Positions 16,428 through 24,401 of a DNA stretch of 45,901 bases are shown here, piece after piece; position 1 is the stretch's first letter; each line of letters begins with the position of its first letter. The stretch spans positions 8,774 to 54,674 of the forward strand of contig JAHEYB010000019.1 of assembly GCA_023251805.1 (NCBI GenBank). Direction: 5' to 3'. Under the pieces are notes generated by a model, which was not told the origin of the DNA, searched no databases, and saw nothing but the letters and a program-made list of their open reading frames with translations. The translations under genes were made by a program, and so were the position numbers. The stretch is from Bacteroidota bacterium (lineage in GTDB: Bacteria; Bacteroidota; Bacteroidia; 2-12-FULL-35-15).

Positions 16428-16715
16428 TTATTTCTGTTCTCCCGCCTTAACAACAGGCACTGCCGTTGCCACTGCTTTTTTGGGAACTATCGGGTGTTTT
16501 TTAGCTGGGGCAGCCTTTTTTGCAGGAGCAGCTTCCGTTCTTACAACAGCTTCCTGACCGGTTTTAGTAGTTGTACTTGGCTGCACTTTATCAACTCTTG
16601 TTGCAGTTGATACTTTTACAGGTTCTTTAGTTGCTTTAGCCTTTGCCGGTTCTTGAGCGATTGCTGAAATGGAAACTAATCCAATAAAAGCAAACAATAA
16701 ACTTAACTTTTTCAT
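16428..16715 (-). CDS. Small secreted Ala/Lys/Pro-rich protein of unknown function
   Basis: A 95-aa protein. I start it at 16715 (MKKLSLLFAFIGLVSISAIA), a clear signal peptide with cleavage near AIAQEP; the longer frame adds 16 codons without signal character. The mature part is low complexity, rich in Ala, Lys, Pro, Val and Thr (AKATKEPVKV, PAKKAAPAKKHP, VPKKAVATAV), resembling histone-H1-like or linker sequence. No domain is recognised. It is preceded on the same strand by the aminotransferase gene (gap 75 bases). It is plausible as a real gene because of the signal peptide and hairpin flank. Confidence 0.6.
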   Translation of the reverse strand: MKKLSLLFAFIGLVSISAIAQEPAKAKATKEPVKVSTATRVDKVQPSTTTKTGQEAVVRTEAAPAKKAAPAKKHPIVPKKAVATAVPVVKAGEQK

Positions 16716-16790
16716 GACTTTATATTTTAAGATTTGAATAGCATAACGCAATGTTAATGCCAAAAATTTTTGTAAAGAAGTTAAACAATG

Positions 16791-17978
16791 TTAAAGCAAT
16801 TCATTTATTGCCTTTATAATGGTTGCACAGGCAAATCTAATTTCTTCCTCAGTGATTGTTAGTGGCGGTGCAATACGCATAGAATGGGAATTAAATAAAA
16901 ACCAATCGGTAATCACGCCATTTTTTATGCAAGTATCAATAATGGCTTTATTTTGTTCGTAGCTGTCAAATTCCAATGAAAGCAATAACCCTTTTCCACT
17001 TACTGATTTTATTTTAGGATGCTTTAATAATGCTCTAAATAATTGTTCCTTCTCTTCTACTCCATCCACTAATTTTTCTTCTAACAAAATAATTATGGTA
17101 GCAATAGCTGCAGCGCAACAAACAGGATGCCCACCAAATGTAGTGATATGTCCCAATATCGGATTATTGGTGAACGAATGCATTATTTCTTTTGATGAAA
17201 TAAAAGCACCGATGGGCATTCCTCCTCCCATTCCTTTTGCCAAACAAAGTATATCCGGAACAAAATCATACTGCTCAAATGCAAATAATTTCCCTGTTCG
17301 CCCAAAGCCACATTGTATTTCATCTGCTACAAGTAAAGCTCCAAGTGCTTTACAATGCTCACTAAGTTTTTTTAAAAAATCGTTTTGTGGAACAATTGCT
17401 CCTGCTTCGCCTTGTATAGTTTCCACTACCACACAAGCTGTTCGCTCTGTTATGCTTGTAAAATCAGAAACATTATTGAATTCTATTTGTTTTGTATCTG
17501 GCAACAGAGGTTTAAAAGCATTTTTAAATTCTTCATTGCCCATAATGCTCAAGCTGCCTTGGGTACTGCCGTGATATCCATTTTTAAAAGAAATAATTTC
17601 AGTCCTTCCTGTAAAACGTTTAGACAATTTCATTGCTCCTTCAATGGCTTCGCTACCCGAATTAACAAAATAAGTTGAACTTAAATTTGAAGGTAAGTTT
17701 TCGGATAATAGTTTGGCCAATTTCACTTGAGGGCTCAGTACATATTCACCATATACCATTGTGTGCATATACCTATCAACTTGTTGCTTAATCGCCTCAA
17801 CAACTTTTGGATGACGATGACCAACATTACTTACAGAAATTCCTGAAATTAAATCTAGATAACGTTTGCCTGCTGTATCAAATAAATAAACACCTTCAGC
17901 CTTGTCAATTTCCAAGGCCAAAGGTGTTTCAGAAGTTTGTGCGATATGATTTAAAAATAATTGTCGTTGTGAAAGCAT
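16791..17978 (-). CDS. Class III PLP aminotransferase (acetylornithine/ornithine aminotransferase-like)
   Basis: A 395-aa fold-type I PLP enzyme. Visible: VNSGSEAIEGAMKLSKRFTGR (cofactor phosphate binding), FKNGYHGSTQGSLS, ADEIQCGFGRTG (Asp219 contacts the pyridine N) and the Schiff-base lysine Lys248 in LCLAKGMGGGMPIGAF. Members move the terminal amino group of acetylornithine, ornithine, GABA or similar donors to 2-oxoglutarate. The sequence resembles ArgD/RocD most, but no arginine-biosynthesis gene is nearby, so the substrate is left open. It is a single gene, cytoplasmic, with a dispersed repeat block upstream at 18013. Confidence 0.92.
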   Translation of the reverse strand: MLSQRQLFLNHIAQTSETPLALEIDKAEGVYLFDTAGKRYLDLISGISVSNVGHRHPKVVEAIKQQVDRYMHTMVYGEYVLSPQVKLAKLLSENLPSNLSSTYFVNSGSEAIEGAMKLSKRFTGRTEIISFKNGYHGSTQGSLSIMGNEEFKNAFKPLLPDTKQIEFNNVSDFTSITERTACVVVETIQGEAGAIVPQNDFLKKLSEHCKALGALLVADEIQCGFGRTGKLFAFEQYDFVPDILCLAKGMGGGMPIGAFISSKEIMHSFTNNPILGHITTFGGHPVCCAAAIATIIILLEEKLVDGVEEKEQLFRALLKHPKIKSVSGKGLLLSLEFDSYEQNKAIIDTCIKNGVITDWFLFNSHSMRIAPPLTITEEEIRFACATIIKAINELL

Positions 17979-18012
17979 GTGCTAAAATACGGAATTTAGT
18001 CATCGCATCATA

Positions 18013-18135
18013 AAGTCTTCGACTCCGCTCAGACTGACGCTCCGTAGCACTGAGTAGTTCGTTTACGTTCAGACTATTGCTCCGTCACACTGAGTACTTC
18101 GACTACGCTCAGTATAAACTAAGTCGAAGTGTCCT
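18013..18135. repeat. Composite block of CTTCGACT/CACTGAG repeats
   Basis: Within 123 bases are three variants of CTTCGACTCCGCTCAG / CACTGAGTAGTTCG / CACTGAGTACTTCGACT and an inverted AGTCGAAGTG. Each contains CACTGAG or CGCTCAG arms that can fold with the next. It is a dispersed intergenic repeat, filling the gap between the aminotransferase and the Asp-box protein. Confidence 0.75.
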
Positions 18136-18148
18136 TTAATTCAACGAC

Positions 18149-20674
18149 TTATTTTTCTATAACGACTTTCGTTTTCTTATCTCCACAGGTAACAAAATAA
18201 ATTCCTGCCTCTAAAAAGGACACATCCAGTTGAGTTTCTCCCATTTGCCCTTTCTTTGAAAATACTTGTTGTCCGATTGAATTAAAAACAACTACTTCTT
18301 TTTCTTCTCCATTCACAAGTGTGATGATTCCATTTGTTGGATTAGGAAAAATTTGCAATTCATTTTCATTTTCAAAATCAACAAGTCCAGTTGATAACAT
18401 AGAACCCATTTTCATTCCATTACCAAAACTTGTCACCCACATTTCACTTGGTATGTAAGGATTAAAAAATACCCGCTCCGGTTGTTGAAAAGGATAAGCC
18501 GAAACCATTGAAAACGTTGGCGTTCCCGAATTAATATTGCTCGACATCCATAAACCTTGGCCTTCGGTAGTTATAAAAACCTGATTGGCATTACTTGGAT
18601 TAAAAGTCAGCGAAGTTACTCTGTCGATTGTAGTGCCTGTTAATTTTGTCCAGGATGTTCCTCTATTTGTTGTTTTATAAATTCCCCCTAAACCATTTGG
18701 CGGTCCGCCCCAACCACTAAACACACATACATACCACGTGTTTTGTGTAACATCATTCGGGTCAACCACAACATCTTTTGTCCAGTAATACATTCCTGCA
18801 TCTGATACATCTGTCCATGTACTACCATTGTATACAAACGTTCCTGAGCTTGCTGTAAAAACAGCAGTTCTTCTTCCAGAATATGTAGCCACTACATTTC
18901 CATCATTTAAAACAACGATACTCGCAGGATGTTTTTCGGTACGTGGCGGATTTGGTAAGAGTGTCCATGTTGAACCGGCTAATAAATTTAAATTGGTTGT
19001 TTTGTATATTCCTCCTAAACCTGTCCCACCACTGTAATGAATTACACTTGCATAGGCAATGTTAGGATTAGATGGATCTAATGCAATCCAAAAAACAGGG
19101 TGATTGAATATGTGCAAATTTTGCCAGGTCAAACCATTGTTTGTAGAATAAATAATTTTTCCATTTGCATCTGTTCCATCCAATATTGCATCACCCAATC
19201 GTGTACTTTGATACATATCGTGAATATTGGAACATCCGGCATAGAGCGTTCCTGTAGATGGATTTTTTACTACACGATATGTTGAATTTGCCGAATTACC
19301 TGTATAATTAAACGACCAAGAACTTCCTGCATCTGTACTTCTTATTCCTCTTATGTCAGAAAAGCAAGCCCACATATTATTTGCATCCGACCATTGCACT
19401 TGCCAGCAAGTAGTATTTTCTAGTCCACAACTTTGATAACTTGCATAAGGCGGAGTTAATGTATTCACAACATGTTGGCCCGCAGGATTCAAATAAGCCT
19501 GTTGCCATGTTGTTCCACCATTAGATGTTTTATGTACAAAACCAAAATCTCCAAAAATTACATCGCTTGAATTGTTGGGAGCAACTGCTAAACCAAAGGG
19601 GCATTCACCATAACTCCAACCTCTGTCACCACCTTGTCCACTCCAACCCGTATTAATATTTAAATTATTTGCTGTATTAAAAACGTGTGACCAAGATGTT
19701 CCTGCAGTAGTTGTTTTAAAAACATCAGGCTCCGAACTAGCATTGCTTCCGGCTAAGTAAACAGTAGTAATATCATTGGTTGCCATTCCGACATACATTG
19801 GGAAATCGGTAGCCAAGGAAATACCTGTCATTTTAGGAAGCCAGTTTCCCGCTCCGTAATCAACCGAATATACCCCTTTTGCATACCCGTAATAATCAGA
19901 ACCAACTATGCCTACATATAAATCAGCGACATCAGCAGTTATACAAAAGAAACGAGTAGTAGCTCCTGTTTTTGCTCCTGCAAAAGACCAAATGCGCTCC
20001 GAAGCGGTTAACCCTGTGATAGTAGCGGTTGTCCAGCTAACTCCAGAAGTAGTTGAAACTAAAACTCCATCATTGGTTCCTACATAAATAGTTGTTCCAT
20101 CAAAAAATACACCTGCTACCACATTTCCGGAGCCTGTAGCTGCCGTATGAATATTTGTAAATGTTGTACCTCCATTGCTGGAAAAATAAATACTTCCATA
20201 ATAAGAAATGATTACACGATTGGGATTATTAAAATCAGCATCTATCGTAAATGTTTCTTCTGTATTATCAGGGTTACCGGGTAATGGCGACCAAGTCACA
20301 CCATTATCTGTGCTTTTCATTGGCACTACTTCATTGTTTGCATAGCTGATGCTATAAAGCAAGCCAACGGTAGAAGTAAAACATACTTTTGAATTGTGGC
20401 CACCAATAAGTTCGGAATAGTGAACTTGCGAATACGTAACTCCATAATCGGTTGTGTGAAATAATTCACCCATGTCACAGGACACAAAATATTCGTTATT
20501 GTTAGATGGATTAATCGAAAGAGAAAACAAGGCTCCACCACCACCAATACCTCTTGAAGCAAATGATGTTGGTTGTGCATTTGTGGAAATGAAAGACACA
20601 AGTACCAAGACACAAGACAAAATTTGTTTGGAGAAATAAGATTTTAGTGTTTGAAAAGAATAGTAGTTTTTCAT
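18149..20674 (-). CDS. Large secreted Asp-box (sortilin/VPS10-like) beta-propeller protein with T9SS sorting domain
   Basis: An 841-aa exported protein. The start at 20674 (MKNYYSFQTLKSYF) gives a signal peptide ending near STNAQ; the longer frame would begin upstream of the -7 box at 20696-20703. The body holds many Asp-box turns (S/T-x-D/N-x-G-x-T-W): STDNGVTWS, TSNGGTTWQ, STDAGSSWS, STNNGLTWQ, TTNRGTSWT, which form one or two beta-propellers like xyloglucanases and VPS10 proteins. No catalytic acids can be assigned with confidence. Residues about 770-841 are a T9SS sorting domain (LQIFPNPTNGIITL, VVFNSIGQQVF, EAGIYFVTCG). It is likely a surface or secreted glycan-binding or glycan-cleaving protein, by fold only. 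Confidence 0.85.
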   Translation of the reverse strand: MKNYYSFQTLKSYFSKQILSCVLVLVSFISTNAQPTSFASRGIGGGGALFSLSINPSNNNEYFVSCDMGELFHTTDYGVTYSQVHYSELIGGHNSKVCFTSTVGLLYSISYANNEVVPMKSTDNGVTWSPLPGNPDNTEETFTIDADFNNPNRVIISYYGSIYFSSNGGTTFTNIHTAATGSGNVVAGVFFDGTTIYVGTNDGVLVSTTSGVSWTTATITGLTASERIWSFAGAKTGATTRFFCITADVADLYVGIVGSDYYGYAKGVYSVDYGAGNWLPKMTGISLATDFPMYVGMATNDITTVYLAGSNASSEPDVFKTTTAGTSWSHVFNTANNLNINTGWSGQGGDRGWSYGECPFGLAVAPNNSSDVIFGDFGFVHKTSNGGTTWQQAYLNPAGQHVVNTLTPPYASYQSCGLENTTCWQVQWSDANNMWACFSDIRGIRSTDAGSSWSFNYTGNSANSTYRVVKNPSTGTLYAGCSNIHDMYQSTRLGDAILDGTDANGKIIYSTNNGLTWQNLHIFNHPVFWIALDPSNPNIAYASVIHYSGGTGLGGIYKTTNLNLLAGSTWTLLPNPPRTEKHPASIVVLNDGNVVATYSGRRTAVFTASSGTFVYNGSTWTDVSDAGMYYWTKDVVVDPNDVTQNTWYVCVFSGWGGPPNGLGGIYKTTNRGTSWTKLTGTTIDRVTSLTFNPSNANQVFITTEGQGLWMSSNINSGTPTFSMVSAYPFQQPERVFFNPYIPSEMWVTSFGNGMKMGSMLSTGLVDFENENELQIFPNPTNGIITLVNGEEKEVVVFNSIGQQVFSKKGQMGETQLDVSFLEAGIYFVTCGDKKTKVVIEK

Positions 20675-20695
20675 GGTAGATTTTTTTATACATAT

Positions 20696-20703
20696 CAAAC
20701 CTA
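20696..20703 (-). promoter_or_regulatory. -7 element of the Asp-box protein gene
   Basis: TAGGTTTG on the minus strand matches TAnnTTTG. Transcription would start near 20689, leaving a short leader to the ATG at 20674 and excluding the Met at 20719. Confidence 0.5.
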
Positions 20704-20906
20704 TAACTATTAAAAACAAAAAACAACACCCGAATAAATAATGCGAAAAGAATCGCAGGTTTTATTTAGACTTCGGAATTAAAATTGTAAGATAATTTGT
20801 TTAATTAAATTATATAACTATTTGATTATTAATATTTTAATTTATTTTAATACTGAAAGAAATAAGGTTTCGCTTTACACAATTAAAAGAGCTATTTTTA
20901 ACTAAC

Positions 20907-22280
20907 TTGCACTCATCTATTAATATGCTTTACTCAATTCTAAAATTATTGATGCGCACTACGGTAAGAATTTTCTTCCGTTCCATTACTATTCAAAATA
21001 AAAAATTGATTCCTGAAAAAGGACCTTTATTGGTTTTAGCGAATCACCCCAGTACTTTTCTTGATCCTATTGTTATTGCGACATTAATAAATCGTAAAGT
21101 ATTTTTTTTGGCAAAAGGGGAACTTTTTAAATCGGGTTTTGCAAAATGGTTTTTACCAAAACTTAGTATGATTCCCGTTTATAGAAAGCAAGACGATCCT
21201 TCACAAATGAGTAAAAATCAAGATACGTTTAAAAAGTGTTTTGAACATTTAGAAAAAGGCGGAGCTATATTGATGTTCCCGGAAGGAATTAGCATTACGG
21301 AGCGGAAATTAAGACCCATAAAAACAGGAGCCGCACGAATTATTATGGGTGCTGAAGCAAATAATAATTTTGCACTTCAATCGGCCATCGTAACAATTGG
21401 ATTAAATTACGTGAATCCACATCGTTTTAATAAAGATGTATTCATCAACATTGATGAACCAATTCGTATTGCTGATTATAAAAGTGATTACGAAAAAGAT
21501 AATTTTCGAGCTGTTGAAAAACTAACTGAGGAAATAAGAATGAAGCTCGAAAAGCTTGTAATTACTATTGAAGATGACAAAACAGATGAATTGGTAAAAA
21601 ACATTGAAACACTTTATAAATATAAATTAACAAAAGATAGTGGCTTTTCAAAAAATGATCAGGCTGCTGATTTTAATGCAACCAAAAATATTCTCGAGTC
21701 GGTCAATTATTTTTTAGTACATGAACCCGAACGTGTGGAATCGTTAAGAATAAGAATAGATGAATACTTCAACAATCTTCAATTTGTTGGAGTAAACGAT
21801 ATCGATATTGCTAAAAATCAAAAAAATAGAAACTTTTTTGGAAGTAGTTTGCTTGCTTTGTTTACCATCGTTGTGGGTTTTCCATTTTATTTATACGGAC
21901 TAATTAACAACTATCTTCCATTTCAAATTCCCGGTTTTATTGCTGATAAAATAAGTAAATCAAAAGAATTCAGAGGTCCGATTGGAATGGTGAGCGGAAT
22001 GTTTATGTTCATTATTTTTTATACCACTCAAATTATTTTGGTACAGAAATTTTTTAAAGTAGAATTGCTAACCATAGCATACGCAACCACTCTTCCTTTA
22101 TTTGGATTATTTGCTTATTGGTATTATCATACAGTTAGCAAAATTAGAAACAAATGGATGTTGCTGATGTTATTTTACAAAAAGAGCGTATATATTTCTA
22201 ATCTTATTCATGAACGCGAGCAGTTGATTGCAGAATTTGATAAAGCGAAAGAGGAGTTTAAGAAGTTGATGGGGAAATGA
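20907..22280 (+). CDS. Lysophospholipid/glycerol acyltransferase (PlsC-like) with C-terminal membrane helices
   Basis: A 457-aa protein. The N-terminal 200 residues form a PlsC domain: LVLANHPSTFLDPIVIA holds the catalytic His47 and Asp53, here spaced H-x5-D rather than the standard H-x4-D, and MFPEGIS (124-127) is the glycerol-phosphate-binding FPEG motif. It would transfer an acyl chain onto a lysophospholipid or glycerol-phosphate acceptor at the inner membrane. Residues about 310-420 contain three hydrophobic segments (SLLALFTIVVGFPFYLYG, MVSGMFMFIIFYTTQIIL, LLTIAYATTLPLFGLFAYWY), an extension absent from plain PlsC. An alternative start is Met7 at 20925. It is a single gene; no -7 box is clear. 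Confidence 0.88.
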   Translation: MHSSINMLYSILKLLMRTTVRIFFRSITIQNKKLIPEKGPLLVLANHPSTFLDPIVIATLINRKVFFLAKGELFKSGFAKWFLPKLSMIPVYRKQDDPSQMSKNQDTFKKCFEHLEKGGAILMFPEGISITERKLRPIKTGAARIIMGAEANNNFALQSAIVTIGLNYVNPHRFNKDVFINIDEPIRIADYKSDYEKDNFRAVEKLTEEIRMKLEKLVITIEDDKTDELVKNIETLYKYKLTKDSGFSKNDQAADFNATKNILESVNYFLVHEPERVESLRIRIDEYFNNLQFVGVNDIDIAKNQKNRNFFGSSLLALFTIVVGFPFYLYGLINNYLPFQIPGFIADKISKSKEFRGPIGMVSGMFMFIIFYTTQIILVQKFFKVELLTIAYATTLPLFGLFAYWYYHTVSKIRNKWMLLMLFYKKSVYISNLIHEREQLIAEFDKAKEEFKKLMGK

Positions 22281-22352
22281 GTTAATTGAGGAATTGGGTG
22301 ATTAGGGAAATGGGGTGATTGGGGTAAGAAGGTGATTGCTAATATAAAACAA

Positions 22353-22389
22353 AAAGTCCAAAGTCGGAGCCTTTCCAACTTTGAACTTT
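22353..22389. terminator. Imperfect hairpin between convergent genes
   Basis: AAAGTCCAAAGTCGGA pairs with TCCAACTTTGAACTTT with two mismatches. No strong T-run follows. The bases just before (22281-22340) are G-rich with three GGTGATT copies. Confidence 0.4.
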
Positions 22390-22404
22390 AAACCTTAAAC
22401 TATT

Positions 22405-23340
22405 TTATTTTCTTAATCTTCTCTTAATAAACTTCACTAGGAAATAAGCTGTCAATCCTAAAATTAACCACAACGGCCATACATAAACTACTCCTATCAA
22501 GAAAGAAAGGAATCCTTTCCAACCATTTCCAAAAGCGTGTCCCATTCTTCCAAAGAAACCGGGTTCGTCCTCCGGAGTATATTCAAAATTTTGATGGAAA
22601 TTTAAATTGATGGTACTATAATCAACTTGGTCGTTCAAATATTTTAATTCTCCTTCTTTTGCTTCAATTTCTTCACGGATAATTCTTAATTGCTCTTCCA
22701 CTTCCAAAATATCCGTTACTTTCACAGCTTTTTGCAAAAGATCGAGGTAACGTTTTTCCACTTCTTTTTTTGTTTTTAAACGTGCAGTAATATCAACAAA
22801 CTGAGCTGTTACATCTTCCATGTAAATATTTTTAGAATTTACATGACTGGCAACTCCGGCCAAATTAGTAACCATTGCATCAAAATCTTTATTTGCAATA
22901 CGGATAATCATTGAATTTGAAATACTGTAGGTAGAATTCTGCTCATTTTCTCCACCGATATATGCATTACCCGCTTTCACAATTTTATCGATTGCAATAC
23001 GAGCCACTTTATAATCTTCCACAGAAATATCAATATTGGCTGTTTTCTTGATTTTCTCTGCAACTTTAACTGGATTAGAAACAAGAACTACATTTTTTGT
23101 TAATCCATTAGAAACTGCTCCTGAACCTGGTTCTGCTTCTTTTTTATCATATACTTGAGGAACAACATAATTTGCCGACTCATCCATAGGTGGTGATGGC
23201 GGTGGTGTTTCTTCTGCAGAAGCTTTCAGGTATTCAAAACCTCCTTCTTTTGCTGATTCAGTATCAAATGATGAAACTTTGTCCATGCAAGAGACCAAAG
23301 AAACAAGGGATAGCGATACTACTAAAACGATTTTTTTCAT
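22405..23340 (-). CDS. DUF4349 domain lipoprotein
   Basis: A 311-aa protein. The start at 23340 (MKKIVLVVSLSLVSLVSC) gives a lipoprotein signal with the cysteine at residue 18; the longer frame adds 26 codons that do not fit. The mature N-terminus is Pro/Ser/Glu-rich, followed by a DUF4349 domain (about 95-275; TANIDISVEDYKVARIAID, NSMIIRIANKDFDAMV) containing a coiled coil (EVEEQLRIIREEIEAKEGEL). A C-terminal transmembrane helix near 280-305 (FLIGVVYVWPLWLILGLTAYF) and basic tail follow. The family's function is unknown; relatives are envelope proteins. It diverges from the thioesterase gene at 23456. Confidence 0.85.
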   Translation of the reverse strand: MKKIVLVVSLSLVSLVSCMDKVSSFDTESAKEGGFEYLKASAEETPPPSPPMDESANYVVPQVYDKKEAEPGSGAVSNGLTKNVVLVSNPVKVAEKIKKTANIDISVEDYKVARIAIDKIVKAGNAYIGGENEQNSTYSISNSMIIRIANKDFDAMVTNLAGVASHVNSKNIYMEDVTAQFVDITARLKTKKEVEKRYLDLLQKAVKVTDILEVEEQLRIIREEIEAKEGELKYLNDQVDYSTINLNFHQNFEYTPEDEPGFFGRMGHAFGNGWKGFLSFLIGVVYVWPLWLILGLTAYFLVKFIKRRLRK

Positions 23341-23455
23341 GGCGAGTTTTTTTAGGATTAACGAATATAGTTTTAAATTATTACACAATCCACAGATGCA
23401 AAAATTAAAAGATTCCATAAAAGAATTCTCACTAACTTTATCTAAAATATTTTAT

Positions 23456-23884
23456 ATGAGCATTTGGTTTAAACCCTATACACTTACCGATATTCAATGG
23501 ATGCAAAAAGACAATATGTGCGAAGCCATTGGGATTGAAATTACTGAACTTACAGCCGATTCCATCAAAGGAAGAATGCCAGTGGATAACAGAACTGTTC
23601 AACCAATGAAAATTCTTCACGGTGGTGCATCACTTGCTCTAGCAGAAACATTGGGAAGCGTTGGTTCCAATCTTATTGTTGACAACAGCAAATATGTTTG
23701 TGTAGGCCTAGATATAAATGCCAATCATTTACGCCCTGGAACATCCGGTTTTGTTTATGCAGAAGCGAAACCCATTCACATTGGCAAGAAAACACATGTT
23801 TGGGGTATTGAAATCAAAGATGAAAAAGGAAAACTAATTTGTGTGAGCAGGTTAACAATGGCCGTGGTTGTGATTGGTTTGTAG
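23456..23884 (+). CDS. Hotdog-fold thioesterase (PaaI/YdiI-like)
   Basis: A 142-aa acyl-CoA thioesterase of the hotdog fold. The PaaI/YdiI signature is LHGGASLALAETLGSVGS (about 52-70), with the catalytic acid in ALAET; KYVCVGLDINANHLRPG and KKTHVWGIEI are the following strands. It would hydrolyse an aromatic or medium acyl-CoA in the cytoplasm (1,4-dihydroxy-2-naphthoyl-CoA for YdiI in menaquinone synthesis), but no menaquinone gene is adjacent. The Met at 23456 is chosen because MSIWFKPYTLTDIQWMQ is the usual family N-terminus; the upstream frame overlaps the divergent DUF4349 gene. Confidence 0.9.
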   Translation: MSIWFKPYTLTDIQWMQKDNMCEAIGIEITELTADSIKGRMPVDNRTVQPMKILHGGASLALAETLGSVGSNLIVDNSKYVCVGLDINANHLRPGTSGFVYAEAKPIHIGKKTHVWGIEIKDEKGKLICVSRLTMAVVVIGL

Positions 23885-23904
23885 TTAGGAGACAATATTA
23901 GAAT

Positions 23905-24011
23905 CGTCATTGCGAGTCCCGCCCCGAGCACTCGGGGCTGGATGTGGCAATCTCACACGATAATGATTAGAATTACAATTAGGAGGGATTGCTTCGTACC
24001 TCGCAATGACG
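23905..24011. repeat. 107-bp element with terminal inverted repeats
   Basis: Starts CGTCATTGCGAG and ends with its exact complement CTCGCAATGACG. The 5' half has CCCCGAGCACTCGGGG (an internal hairpin) and GGATGTGGCAATCTC, and the 3' half GGATTGCTTCG. It has no ORF. The same element, 108 bp, is at 33154-33261. It looks like a MITE-type or palindromic dispersed repeat. Confidence 0.85.
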
Positions 24012-24073
24012 CTCCGTAAAAAGCAATGTGCATTAAAATAAATACCAATAAACTTTTAACAGTGGAACTAATT

Positions 24074-24328
24074 ATGTGGAAAGAAGAAAACAACCAACTA
24101 ACAAGAACATTTGTGTTCAAGAATTTTATCGAGGCATTCGGATTTATGTCGAAAGTTGCTTTGGAAGCTGAAAAAATGAATCATCACCCAAACTGGAGCA
24201 ATGTGTATAACAAAGTAACAATCTCACTGAATACACACGATGCAGGAAATACTGTAACCGATAAAGATCACAAGCTGGCAAAAAAAATTGATGCCTTATT
24301 TGATGGTAGCTCAAAGTTTGACAGATAG
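24074..24328 (+). CDS. Pterin-4a-carbinolamine dehydratase
   Basis: An 84-aa enzyme of the PCD/DCoH family, which dehydrates 4a-hydroxytetrahydrobiopterin to regenerate the cofactor of aromatic amino acid hydroxylases. The catalytic block [16 protein letters not shown] includes the paired histidines and the HHPxWxNVYN signature, followed by [22 protein letters not shown]. The start at 24074 (MWKEENNQL) is the conserved N-terminus; an in-frame Met at 24026 lies just after the repeat element and adds unrelated sequence. No phenylalanine hydroxylase gene is in the window. Both flanks carry repeat elements. Confidence 0.93.
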   Translation: MWKEENNQLTRTFVFKNFIEAFGFMSKVALEAEKMNHHPNWSNVYNKVTISLNTHDAGNTVTDKDHKLAKKIDALFDGSSKFDR

Positions 24329-24346
24329 CACAATTAACCTTTGAGC

Positions 24347-24384
24347 CGTCATTGCAAAAGATTGCTTCGTACTTCGCAATGACG
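24347..24384. repeat. 38-bp short derivative of the terminal-inverted-repeat element
   Basis: CGTCATTGC at one end and GCAATGACG at the other, with AGATTGCTTCG between. It keeps only the two ends of the 107-bp element. Confidence 0.75.
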
Positions 24385-24401
24385 TACTAAATATAAATTC
24401 A

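Noticed and set aside
17095-17574. 159-codon plus-strand frame opposite the aminotransferase
   Set aside because: It is antisense to the PLP-binding region of a complete enzyme and shows no motif.
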